The position numbers and the translations under genes were made by a program. The notes beneath the pieces were generated by a model that ran no database searches, was not told where the DNA came from, and saw only the letters and a list, made by a program, of their open reading frames with translations. Shown in pieces: positions 8,094-17,037 of a stretch of DNA of 35,360 bases (position 1 is the first letter of the stretch; the number at the start of each line of letters is the position of its first letter). Source of the DNA: Bacteroidota bacterium (GTDB lineage: Bacteria > Bacteroidota > Ignavibacteria > SZUA-365); contig JARYLZ010000026.1 of NCBI GenBank assembly GCA_029907355.1, forward strand, positions 1 through 35,360. Reading direction: 5' to 3'.

Positions 8094-10435
8094 ATTGTCG
8101 ACCTTTCCTGCATGATGAAGTGTTTCAGCGACATTGGACAGCTCCTCCCTTCGCAACCGATCGTCGTATTGCCGTTCAGACAATCGCTCTCCTCCCGGAA
8201 CGTGGTTCGGCCCGTTCGACCACCGCGTGGTCGCCGTCTCCCCCTCTGGCGGGCAGATAACCGTACTCGTGCAGAATGCCGTCTACCGGTGTATACGGCT
8301 GCACGAACATGTTCTCGCAGCGGGTCCACTCGCGCGTCACGTCTTTGCGGAGCGTCTCCGCTCGATCATCCAGGAGGCTTCGCCGTGTGGAACCTTCCGA
8401 ATGCTGGGGTTCACCGCGAAGGTATCGGAGAGTGAGATCCCCTTCTCCCTCCAATTCGGCTCTTCGCCGCTGAGGCAACGCATTTTCCACATCACCCTCC
8501 CTCGGCCCACGGCCGCGGAGACCGTACCCGATTCGTTCGTATTGTTTTTCGCACTGTTCATGGTTTGTCCAGCCGAGCATTTCGAGGTGGTGACGCCGGC
8601 ATTGCCCAGCCTGCGCAGGAGCAATACGGGGTAGAGCTGGCTGAGACCCGGTTCATACGCGTATCGACCGGTCGATTGCACCGGAGAACTGGCCCTCGAG
8701 TCCATGACAGTCCCTCATGCGACCGCAAACTACACAGATGGGCAATATTTCGTTCGAATGTCTTTATATACCGTCGTCATTGCCATTCAAAGATGAGCGC
8801 GGGAACGCTCGAAGCGACATTCTCGCACGGCAGGAGAAAGTATCCGAATCCTATCGCGAAGAACGGAGAGATTGCCGCCCGAATCACCCCAGTGAGCTCA
8901 GGACGCCGTTGATCGAAGCATTCCATGTGACGAGAATACCGATCGCCTCGTATACGCAAAGCCCATGACGATGGCACGCCGGGTTTGCGCTTCCACCGTC
9001 TTTCCGACAAACCAGGTGACCAGCGAATGGCCATGAGCACGGCTCCATATTCCCCGTCAATGGAGACACTCAGCGGCTCCCCTGATGCCCTGAACAGGGA
9101 ACGAGAACGATCGGTGTGAAGGGAATGGCGACCGTCGGTTCACACAGATAAGAAACTCAATAATCATACGACAATATTTTGTAATTCTTCACCCTCTTCC
9201 TTTCCGATTTGTTCACGTCATCGTACGAAGCAAATGATCATTGCACTCCCGCGTCCATCTCCATACCCTGATATCGCTTCTATCTTTGAAGGCTGGTCGC
9301 AAGCGAAACAGCATGAAGGCGACTCTAAGAATAAGCGGTGGAATCAGACGTTTCGGCGAATGGGAAAGAGTACACCGGAACGCTCATACCATCCTCTATC
9401 GAGGCTGCACCGGTCGTCAGGTGGAGCGGTACAAGTGGCGGAAGATCCTGATGATCAATACATATACCCTCGAACTCCTCTCTCGAGAAGCTGTGAATGA
9501 GTCTGTGCCTCGTCACGGAACAGCCCCCAACGAATTGCCGAGAACGTGGTTCGTCTCGTGAATCGGCGAGGATGTCGTGTATCGGGGTACCGGAATGACC
9601 TACAGGTACGGGATTGCGAATCGCACGGTCCAGAACCGTGTCCGAAAAATCAGAAGCGGAGATACGACGGTTACGAGTATTTCGTGCGAGACCTGAAGCA
9701 TACCATTTTGTAGCACTGCTTTCGTCAGGTCCGCGGGCAGCGAACCGCTTGCCGCCCGGTCATGCTGCCGAAATTGCATCTTGGGGTATGATATAATGCC
9801 GTTTGCACGTTTTGCGGGGGATATCCGATTGAGAACGGTCGCGATCACGGACAATACGGCATATATCATCCACAAGCTTCTGCTGAGAAGCGCGATCGGC
9901 TACCAATTCAACACAACAGTGGCCGGATACAAGAGCACATATGGAAAGAATACCGGGCACCGGACCCGGGTTTCGGAACGGGATTTTTGCCATGTGATCG
10001 ACTCAGTAACAGGAGACTGCATAAATGACGAAAAGGAATCCATCCATCCGGGATGAACAATTCTTTCCGCCTCGCAAGAAAAAATGCCGAGGACAGGACC
10101 CGGTATACAGAGAGCGTATACAATCCATGTACGCTTCATCGTACAGCTCTCAAAGAAACGTTCGCGCACTGCGCAGCGCATGATGAGAACCACTTGAAAT
10201 GGGGATGTCCATGAGACAAATACCTTGTCAAGGCGGTCTATATCGAATTTCCAGATAGATACAGATTGCCCCATCCACATGCTCCACTGAGTCCCAAGAG
10301 CATATGGTCAGCCGCACACGGAGCGCGGGGAGGGTATCGATTGTATGAATCGTTATGCGGTCACCGCGACCGCTACGACTCATCGCCAACATACTCGGCG
10401 GACTCTTTCGTCTTCGCCTTCCCCACGATCCATGG
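8094..10435. other. Gene-poor region, no convincing gene
   Basis: About 2.3 kb in which I see no supportable gene. Open frames are short, overlap on both strands and lack ribosome-binding sites or family resemblance. The best candidate is a 134-codon minus-strand frame at 8176-8580 whose stop overlaps the TTG alternative start of the DUF6920-like gene. Its composition is Arg-rich and unconvincing. A minus-strand frame at about 9900-10128 begins MKRTWIVYALC... with a possible lipobox (GIFSC) but soon loses protein character; it could be a decayed lipoprotein. GTGTGAA (9114-9120) and TTCACAC (9139-9145) form an inverted repeat. Base composition is visibly AT-richer than in the flanking genes. 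Confidence 0.5.
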
Positions 10436-10642
10436 TTATTGTTTCCGGGTGGAAAACCCGAATGGCATATACAATGGGCAAAAGCCGATGACACTGGTCA
10501 CGATAAAAATAACGGCCAGAATGCCCAAGATAACAGCCAATGATCCGGATAGATTACCGTTAAAGAATAAAATAACGATCACGACGGCAATCGCCAGCCG
10601 GATGATACGGTCCAGGGTCCCCATGTTCTTGACGAGTTTCAT
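10436..10642 (-). CDS. Small DUF2892 membrane protein
   Basis: This 68-residue protein begins MKLVKNMGTLDRIIRLAIA and continues with two hydrophobic segments (about 13-29 and 33-52), ending GFCPLYMPFGFSTRK. This is the standard DUF2892 (YgaP-type transmembrane domain) pattern: an N-terminal N-G-x-x-DR-x-x-R segment, a two-helix hairpin, and a G-x-CP-LY-x-x-G motif. The start is supported by AAGGAGGAG a few bases upstream. Members are sometimes fused to rhodanese domains; here it is free-standing. Function is unknown. The conserved Cys in GFCP is present. It is the only convincing gene in almost 4 kb. Confidence 0.9.
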   Translation of the reverse strand: MKLVKNMGTLDRIIRLAIAVVIVILFFNGNLSGSLAVILGILAVIFIVTSVIGFCPLYMPFGFSTRKQ

Positions 10643-12003
10643 AGACTCATCTCCTCCTTATTCGATGATCATCTGAGGGATGAAACGAAGTGCGCTCTCC
10701 CGGCGAACGACCCGCGATGTATGGAACCGACCGGATGCGGCTTCCGTATTCTGATTTCCTTGTCATCGATTTCCGTCCCCTTCATTCCAATACGACGAAC
10801 TTCCCGGCGAGTCATACTTCGACCACTGTAGATCAATGGTAGAGAGCGAAATGGTCGGCTGCTCATGCGGCTGAACCTTCCAGGTTCTGTTCAAGCCGCA
10901 CCGCAGGCAAGGAGGAAGCGTTATGTCTCAGCCCTTTCAAGGGGATCCCTGATTGCGCATTTCCGTCCATTTCCCCACCCAAACGCACGTGAGGTTCAAG
11001 ACCATGTCGACCAAACCGTCGGTGATGAGAACCGTGAACTGAATCGCCTCTGTCTGGAAAAGATACGCTCTCTTTTTCTCCGCGATAATATTTCCACACC
11101 ACACATGTTGGATATGATGAATATTTATGAGGAGCCAGAACTAAACCATTGAACTCCATTGTCTCATCGTACCATCCCCGACGCTCGAGTACCACATCCC
11201 ACCATGCCGGTATCATTTCTCCCATGGAAAAACACCAACGCGACCTACGGATCATTCCGAGCAACCGGCCGGTGTAATCAACGACTTTGCCGGGCTGTTA
11301 TCCCATACTGTTCTTCTTACTGGGATTGCAGATGATCAAATATCCTATTGCTGATGGAATCATCCAAGAGCATTTCGAAGTGCCCATGATGCTCCTCGGT
11401 CTTCACAGGGAGGTCTCGTGTCGGCCAAGGCATCTCACTCTATCACATAATCGCCATATTCTCTCGTATCCGGCTCTCGATCCCACGGCTCAACACGTCT
11501 TTCCCTTCGGTTTCATTCCGGTTGACCGAAATATCCATTTCATTTTCGGACAAGATCGAAGCCGATCGCACGCGCGGTCTCCTTGAAACATTCCCAATGG
11601 CGCCGTCCGATGTTCGGCGGTCATGGGAACGAACACTGTCGCGTTGGAATTTGCTTTTGAACAATTTCATTTCTCATCGTCGACCGATACATGAAGCGTC
11701 AAGCGTATCCCTCGTATCCCCCGTCCGAATCGCCTTCGTTTTTCCTTTGCCCTCGTTTCTCCTTTTGAATACATGCGCCTCGATACGGACTCGGTCGACT
11801 GAGCGGGCAATGTTACCCTGTCGCGATAAACGATGGATGTAACGGATTTCGAACGACTCGAGCGAAGAGGATGGCGCGCCGTCCATTCCTGCCGCAGAGA
11901 CGCTCCCTCATGCCCGTGCGGCCGGTCGTTGAATCGTGTCCGCAAGCGTTTGCTCACTCCGGTAACGGGATACGGACGATGATATCCTCATCCACGAGCA
12001 TGC
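10643..12003. other. Gene-poor AT-richer region, no convincing gene
   Basis: About 1.36 kb upstream of the DUF2892 gene and downstream of the GTPase gene. The line 11101-11160 has 21 G/C of 60 by hand count, compared with 42 of 60 at 16141-16200 inside a gene. Several frames of 60-130 codons exist on both strands (for example 10863-11264 minus, 11287-11586 plus, 11522-11842 plus). None has a ribosome-binding site, a recognisable motif or consistent codon use. It may be decayed DNA or a long spacer. No tRNA or known RNA was recognised. Confidence 0.45.
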
Positions 12004-13728
12004 TCAACCCGTGCAGAGAGCGTCCAGTTCGCGGATGCGCCGGCGCAAATCCTCGAGCCGTGGAGCGATGGTCTCCTCCGCTTCCGTCCGGCGCACAGCG
12101 GCCGAACGGATGGCTTCCTCGAGCCCGTTGGCGACTTCGTCGACCCGGGTATCCAGTTCCTTGAGAAACGAACGCACGGATGTCTCGAGTTCGGTGACGG
12201 CAAGGGACCGGAGATTCCCGCTCGCGCGCTCGACCGACCGTTCCATACGATCCATGACGGCGCGCAATGCCGACCGCAGCGCGAGTCTCCGCGGGAGGAA
12301 CCGCGAACCGATCCGCCGGATATCGATTTCCAGGAATAGGGGATCGTCTTCCGTCTTGTACGTGAGAGAAATATCCCAGTTCGGCCGGGGAATAGGAACC
12401 GTCTGCTCGACCGGCAAATCGAACAGTTCGGCCGTCTCCCGCTTGAGACGCTCGATGCGTTCGCTCAACGAGGTCGCGAACCACCCGACCATCTCGACGT
12501 ATTTCCGCTTGAGGATGGGCTCGAACTCCCTCCGCTCTTCCTCGAAGAGAACAGGGAGTTCCGCGGCGAGCGTCTGCGCGAGCTTTCCCTGTATATCCGC
12601 CGCAGGTGCGTGTGCGAGGGAAGACGCGACAGCAGTGAGCCGGCGCCCGAGTCTCTCGGTGACCTTCTCTTTCCAAACCAGTGCCTGCGACTCGATCCAC
12701 CGGGTGATATCGCCTGTTTCCCCCGACAGCAGGTGACGGAAACGCTTCCTGTCTCGGGCGAGTTCGCTCAGCGCATTCTCGAAAGCCGCCATCCGCTCTC
12801 TGAGCTGTTCGATGGGCATCGACATCGCGCGGAGTTCGAGGCGGTACCCGAAATGGGCATCGCGACACAAGGCATGGAAGCGGCGGACAGCCTGGTCGAG
12901 GACGATGTTCTTGCCGTCCTTCACGCTCACACCGGCAAGTTCTTCCCGAAGGCGATGGATGCCCTGGTTTTCCCCTCCGCCCCCGTGGGAGAAACGCGAC
13001 GTGACGGGGAACACGGCAGGGTCCCCGTCCGGCAACCTCGCGCGAAGGACCGACCGAAGGTACGCGAGGGACTCCTCCCGTTCGCGCGGTGTCAACATGT
13101 CCGCCTTGTTGAGGACGAAAAACACGTGTTGCGTGTGGCGGAGAATCTCCGCGAGGTACGCGTCCTCCGTCTCGGTGATAGGGGGGTCTGCGGAGAGAAC
13201 GAAAACCGCAGCATCGATGCGGGGGACGAACGCTCGGGCGACGGCAGAGTTGGACGCGAAGAGCGAACCGACCCCCGGCGTGTCGATGAGCACGAGCCCG
13301 CCGGAAAGAAAGCGAGCCGGGTGCCGCACGTCTACGTAGCGGACGGCTTTCACATTGCCGGGGTTCCCTCGTTCCGTCGTGAAGGCCGGGAGATCCGCAC
13401 GAGAAACCGCCGTCCTGCGCCCATCCTCGAACACGACATCGATGGAAAGAGGCTCGCCGAAACGAACGAGCGTGACGACGGATGTCACCGGGAGAATGCC
13501 GGTGGGGAGGAGATCGTCTTCGATGAGGGCATTGACGAGGCTCGACTTTCCCCGCTTGAACTGCCCGACGACGCCGAGGTAGAGACAGCCTTCCCGGACT
13601 CTGCTGAGCTCCTCCTCTATGCGCAAGTGCATATTCTCAGGGGACAGTTCCCGGAGTTTCTCCAAATCGTCGATGAGACCGGCGATACCCGTCGTTCGTG
13701 CCCGACCATTTTCACGTATGGAGTCCAT
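12004..13728 (-). CDS. Bacterial dynamin-like GTPase
   Basis: The 574-residue protein has a dynamin-type G domain near the N-terminus. The P-loop is GQFKRGKS (55-62), the switch-I threonine region is PTGILPVTSVVT (75-86), the G3 motif is DTPG (149-152) and the G4 motif is NKAD (207-210). A long, charged, mostly helical region follows (about 290-574), with heptad-like stretches at the C-terminus (DLRRRIRELDALCTG), consistent with the stalk of dynamin-like proteins. Such proteins bind and remodel membranes after GTP hydrolysis; the exact role here is unknown. I start at ATG 13728, preceded by GAGGGGAG, because the domain begins soon after; the frame is open further upstream to 14028 but that part is not protein-like. 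It is a single gene, whereas many bacterial dynamins occur in pairs. tRNA-Val lies upstream on the other strand. Confidence 0.88.
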   Translation of the reverse strand: MDSIRENGRARTTGIAGLIDDLEKLRELSPENMHLRIEEELSRVREGCLYLGVVGQFKRGKSSLVNALIEDDLLPTGILPVTSVVTLVRFGEPLSIDVVFEDGRRTAVSRADLPAFTTERGNPGNVKAVRYVDVRHPARFLSGGLVLIDTPGVGSLFASNSAVARAFVPRIDAAVFVLSADPPITETEDAYLAEILRHTQHVFFVLNKADMLTPREREESLAYLRSVLRARLPDGDPAVFPVTSRFSHGGGGENQGIHRLREELAGVSVKDGKNIVLDQAVRRFHALCRDAHFGYRLELRAMSMPIEQLRERMAAFENALSELARDRKRFRHLLSGETGDITRWIESQALVWKEKVTERLGRRLTAVASSLAHAPAADIQGKLAQTLAAELPVLFEEERREFEPILKRKYVEMVGWFATSLSERIERLKRETAELFDLPVEQTVPIPRPNWDISLTYKTEDDPLFLEIDIRRIGSRFLPRRLALRSALRAVMDRMERSVERASGNLRSLAVTELETSVRSFLKELDTRVDEVANGLEEAIRSAAVRRTEAEETIAPRLEDLRRRIRELDALCTG

Positions 13729-14010
13729 CTCCCCTCTTCCGCACGGATTGTCTCTCTCCATCATCGAAACCCAGGCAGTGATTCGAGCAATCAAACTCAT
13801 AAAAATAGGACATCGTTCATGCCGAATCCACTCCGTATACGATGAGATATTCCGGTACTCCGGTCTTTCTTCCCGAACGTTTCCGTTCCCGCAGAATCCG
13901 TATCGGTTCCGTTTCCCGTGATGCTGCGGCACACGAACCGATGCGCCGGTTGGAACAGGAGAATGCTGGTCTCGTGATACAGGGGACAGTATGGGAGGCG
14001 CGAGGCCGTT

Positions 14011-14038
14011 TTGTTTCCTCTCCCTCAAACGGTAGATT
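14011..14038 (+). promoter_or_regulatory. Promoter of tRNA-Val
   Basis: TTGTTT (14011-14016) and TAGATT (14033-14038) are 16 bases apart and would start transcription near 14045, ten bases before the mature tRNA. The pattern TTG-N19-TAnnTT matches the other stable-RNA promoters in the window. Confidence 0.45.
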
Positions 14039-14054
14039 GAATTGCAGGCGCGAC

Positions 14055-14129
14055 GGGCAGTTAGCTCAGCCGGTCCAGAGCGTCTGGTTTACACCCAGAA
14101 GGTCGGGGGTTCGAATCCCTCACTGCCCA
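14055..14129 (+). tRNA. tRNA-Val (anticodon UAC)
   Basis: GGGCAGT (14055-14061) pairs with ACTGCCC (14122-14128), with discriminator A at 14129. The anticodon stem TCTGG/CCAGA encloses TTTACAC, giving anticodon TAC for valine. The D-arm AGCTCAGCCGGTCCAGAGC and T-loop TTCGAAT are canonical. CCA is not encoded. The length is 75 bases. A T6 run at 14154-14159 after a short GC-rich stretch may help end its transcript before the lipoprotein gene. Confidence 0.95.
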
Positions 14130-14178
14130 CGGAACCGGCCGCTGGACGTCGGATTTTTTCACAAAGCAAAGGATGCAC

Positions 14179-14883
14179 ATGATGAAGCACAACACCCGCG
14201 TCCACGCGGCAGGCATCTTGATCGCTGCCATGCTCGCAGGGGGATGCCAGAAAGACACGGGACTGAAAAAGACGCCGCCCGAGGTAAAACTCTACGGCGT
14301 CGAATCCGCGAGGGTCGAGTACGCCTACACCGGCGATGTAAAGGGAACGAAAAACCTCCTCATCGCGAACTACGGCATGTACGAACGGGACCAGGACGAG
14401 TTCACGGTGAACATGGACGGTCAGACGTCGGAAGTCAAATCGCTGACCATCCGCCTCGACAGCACGGACTATCAAATCGACCTCGCGAAGAAGCAAGGGC
14501 GGAAAACCCCATTCGCCCTCGGCCTGCTCAAGAACTTCGCGGATAAACTCAACCCTCAGCAACGCGAAAACCTGAACGCCGAACTCATCCAGCGCACGAT
14601 GGGCGGGAAAAAAGTCGGCACGGAAACGATCCTCGGGAAGACGTGCGACATCTACGAAATCCCGAGCGGCGGGCGGTTGTCTCTCTGGAAAGGGATCATG
14701 ATGCGGCAAGATATCCCGATGGGGGAGGTCCGTTTCGGCATCGTCGCAAAGAAGCTGGAGACGGATATCAATCCCACCATCGAGGATTTCGCCGTTCCGC
14801 CGGGCATTTCTTTCGAGCAACCGATGCCGCAAATGCCGCCCGCACCGCCACCGCAGAACCCGCCGCAGGGCGGAGGCCGGTAG
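14179..14883 (+). CDS. Lipoprotein with DUF4412-like domain
   Basis: The 234-residue product has a lipoprotein signal (basic start, hydrophobic core, AAMLAGGC-Q) that would anchor it to a membrane through the cysteine. The mature part is one domain: VEYAYTGDVKGTKNLLIANYGMYERDQ, then STDYQIDLAKKQGRKT, then GKKVGTETILGKTCDIYE and SLWKGIMMRQDI. This order resembles the DUF4412 family of periplasmic or outer-membrane proteins, function unknown. The C-terminus is a Pro/Gln/Gly-rich tail (PMPQMPPAPPPQNPP). AAAGGA lies just upstream and favours ATG 14179 or 14182 over the first ATG at 14173. The tRNA-Val gene ends 49 bases before; a hairpin at 14947-14964 probably ends the transcript. Confidence 0.8.
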   Translation: MMKHNTRVHAAGILIAAMLAGGCQKDTGLKKTPPEVKLYGVESARVEYAYTGDVKGTKNLLIANYGMYERDQDEFTVNMDGQTSEVKSLTIRLDSTDYQIDLAKKQGRKTPFALGLLKNFADKLNPQQRENLNAELIQRTMGGKKVGTETILGKTCDIYEIPSGGRLSLWKGIMMRQDIPMGEVRFGIVAKKLETDINPTIEDFAVPPGISFEQPMPQMPPAPPPQNPPQGGGR

Positions 14884-14946
14884 CCAAATCCAACGGGCAC
14901 AGACCCTTCGGAACAGTCCCCGCGAGCAGGAAATCGTTGCACCCCG

Positions 14947-14964
14947 CTCCCGCACATGCGGGAG
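14947..14964 (+). terminator. Hairpin after the lipoprotein gene
   Basis: CTCCCGC (14947-14953) and GCGGGAG (14958-14964) form a perfect 7-bp stem with a 4-base ACAT loop, 63 bases after the stop codon. ACATTCCTTCTGG follows, so the T-tract is interrupted. It is a plausible terminator. The remaining 14965-15183 holds no gene; it contains TTGTGT (15091-15096) and GATAAT (15112-15117), whose 15-base spacing is short for a promoter of the next gene. Confidence 0.45.
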
Positions 14965-15183
14965 ACATTCCTTCTGGTCTCTCCAAGTGAGCGATACGAG
15001 GTGTTTCGCGTACGGAGCGTTACCTTGTCTCGCGGGAGAGTAGGCGGGTGTTCCCTGCCGTTTTCGGAGCGGGGTGGTATTTTTATGTCGTTGTGTCACG
15101 ATCATACCCGCGATAATCCGTGGGACGCGTGCATCTTCCCCCCTTCGATTCCGTAACTCAGTCCCCGCTGTTTCCTTTTCCCG

Positions 15184-17019
15184 ATGAAAGCCCTTCTCAT
15201 TCCAACCCTTGCTCTGCTCGCTGTCATATCCCCTGTATCTCCCGCACCCGGTATGGCCCCACAAGGCCGGGATCTTCGCACGCCGTACGAACGATCGGGG
15301 TACAAGGCCACGCCGAGATACGCCGAGACGGTGGGCTACCTTCGCATGCTGGAACAGTTCTCACCCATGGTGAGGATCACGAGCATCGGCGTCACACCGC
15401 AGGGCCGTGAAATCCCCCTCGTGATCGTCTCCGCCCGGAAAGCCTTCACGCCGGAACGCGCGCACGCGGCGGGACTGCCCGTCGTCCTCGTCCAGAGCTG
15501 CATCCATGCGGGGGAACCCGACGGGAAGGACGCGAGCCTCATGCTGATCCGCGATATCGCCGTCACGAAATCGCTCGCGGGCCTCGCCGACCGAGCCGTC
15601 CTGCTCTTTCTCCCCATGATGAACCCGGACGGACACGAGCGACGAAGTCCGTATCACCGCATCAACCAGAACGGTCCCGAGGAGCAAGGCTGGCGGACGA
15701 CGGCGCAGAACCTCAATCTCAACCGGGATTTCATGAAAGCCGACGCGCCGGAGATGCGCGCCTGGCTCGGCATGTACAACTCCTGGGCGCCCGAACTGCT
15801 GATCGACTGCCACGTCACGGACGGGATCGATTTCCAGTATAACCTCACGTACTCCATGGAGATGTACGAGAACTGCCCGCGGCCTGTCGTCGAATGGCAG
15901 GAGCGGCTGCGCACCGCGTTCGAGCGTGAGATGGAGGGACAGGGCGACCCCGTGTTCCCGTATGTCTTTCCGCGCGAGGACAAGGACCTCTCGAAGGGGA
16001 TCATGACCGGCGCGGCTTCTCCGCGCTTCAGCACGGGTTACGCCGCCGTGCGTGACCGCGCCGCCATCCTGATCGAGACGCACATGCTCAAGCCGTATCG
16101 GGACCGCGTCACGGCCATGTACCGCCTCCTCGCCGCGGTATTCCGCTTCGTCGACCGTGATCCGAACGCGCTGGTGGACGCCGTCCGGCGTGGCGAGGAG
16201 GAAACCATCCGTGCGCTCTCTCGCGCGCCGGACACGGTGTTCGTCCCGCTGACGTTCCGCCGGACGGAACGGGCGCGGCCGGTCGAGTTCCTCGGCTACG
16301 CTTCGACGGTGCGGAAGAGCGAGATCAGCGGCGGCGAATACCCCGTCTGGGATCACGGCAAACCGCTCCGCGTCACGATCCCGTTCTATGACGACGTGAA
16401 GCCCGACCGTCTCGCCAGGGTCCCGACTGCCTATCTCATTCCCCGCGAATGGACGGCGGTCATCGACGTCCTGCGCGCGCACGGCCTGCGGCTGGATCGG
16501 CTCAGCTCCCCCGTGCGAATCCCGGTCGAGACCGTCGTGTTCACCCGCGCGGAGTGGCGGGCGTCCCCCTACGAGGGGCGGCACCCCGTCAACACCGAGT
16601 TCCGCACGCGTACGGACACGATCGACTACGATGCGGGGACCTGGGTTCTCCGGCCCGCTCAGCGCGGCGGCCGCACCGCCGTGCATCTCCTCGAACCCGG
16701 CGGCCCCGACTCGTTCGTCCAGTGGGGATTCTTCGACACGATCTTCGAACAGAAGGAGTATTACGAACCGTACGTCATGGAAGAAATCGCCGCGCGAATG
16801 CTCGCGGTGGACACATCGCTCCGCCGTGCGTTCGACGCGCACCTTGCGGCGGACTCGTCCTTCGCCCGGAACCCGCGTGCGCGGTTGAACTTTTTCTGGG
16901 AGCGATCGCCGTGGTACGATCCCAAACTGAACGTCTACCCCGTCGGGAAGTATTACGGTACCGAACCGCTGCCCTGTACGCCCGCGCCATCCGACGGCGG
17001 TCGGAGGCGTCGGCGCTGA
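15184..17019 (+). CDS. Secreted M14 zinc carboxypeptidase
   Basis: This 611-residue protein has a signal peptide (residues 1-20, ALLAVISPVSPAP). The M14 active site is complete: zinc ligands His108 and Glu111 in CIHAGEPDGK and His210 in IDCHVTDG, substrate-binding Asn180-Arg181 in NLNRDF, and the catalytic glutamate Glu298 in LIETHML. MNPDGHERRS (about 146-155) is also typical. The enzyme would remove C-terminal residues from peptides in the periplasm or outside the cell. Residues about 330-600 form a second region with no family I recognise. The protein ends GGRRRRR, an odd basic tail. No Shine-Dalgarno sequence precedes ATG 15184. The gene runs convergently into uvrB with 18 bases between the stop codons. 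Confidence 0.9.
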   Translation: MKALLIPTLALLAVISPVSPAPGMAPQGRDLRTPYERSGYKATPRYAETVGYLRMLEQFSPMVRITSIGVTPQGREIPLVIVSARKAFTPERAHAAGLPVVLVQSCIHAGEPDGKDASLMLIRDIAVTKSLAGLADRAVLLFLPMMNPDGHERRSPYHRINQNGPEEQGWRTTAQNLNLNRDFMKADAPEMRAWLGMYNSWAPELLIDCHVTDGIDFQYNLTYSMEMYENCPRPVVEWQERLRTAFEREMEGQGDPVFPYVFPREDKDLSKGIMTGAASPRFSTGYAAVRDRAAILIETHMLKPYRDRVTAMYRLLAAVFRFVDRDPNALVDAVRRGEEETIRALSRAPDTVFVPLTFRRTERARPVEFLGYASTVRKSEISGGEYPVWDHGKPLRVTIPFYDDVKPDRLARVPTAYLIPREWTAVIDVLRAHGLRLDRLSSPVRIPVETVVFTRAEWRASPYEGRHPVNTEFRTRTDTIDYDAGTWVLRPAQRGGRTAVHLLEPGGPDSFVQWGFFDTIFEQKEYYEPYVMEEIAARMLAVDTSLRRAFDAHLAADSSFARNPRARLNFFWERSPWYDPKLNVYPVGKYYGTEPLPCTPAPSDGGRRRRR

Positions 17020-17037
17020 CACGCCCCGCGGCTTCCC

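Noticed and set aside
8176-8580. 134-codon minus-strand frame before the DUF6920-like gene
   Set aside because: Stop/start overlap is suggestive, but the product is Arg-rich, matches nothing I know and has no ribosome-binding site.
9114-9145. Inverted repeat GTGTGAA...TTCACAC as terminator
   Set aside because: Loop of 18 bases, no T-run, and no gene nearby to terminate.
9781-10056. Plus-strand frame with a stretch vaguely like a receiver domain
   Set aside because: The resemblance covers about 30 residues, the conserved phosphorylation site cannot be located, and there is no good start.
11287-11586. 99-codon plus-strand frame with a hydrophobic start
   Set aside because: Begins at TTG without a ribosome-binding site and shows no family features.
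14089-15264. 391-codon minus-strand frame ending GSEGFEPPTFWV
   Set aside because: Its C-terminus is the reverse complement of tRNA-Val and the rest is antisense to the lipoprotein gene and M14 leader.
15361-17022. 553-codon minus-strand frame
   Set aside because: Antisense shadow of the M14 carboxypeptidase.
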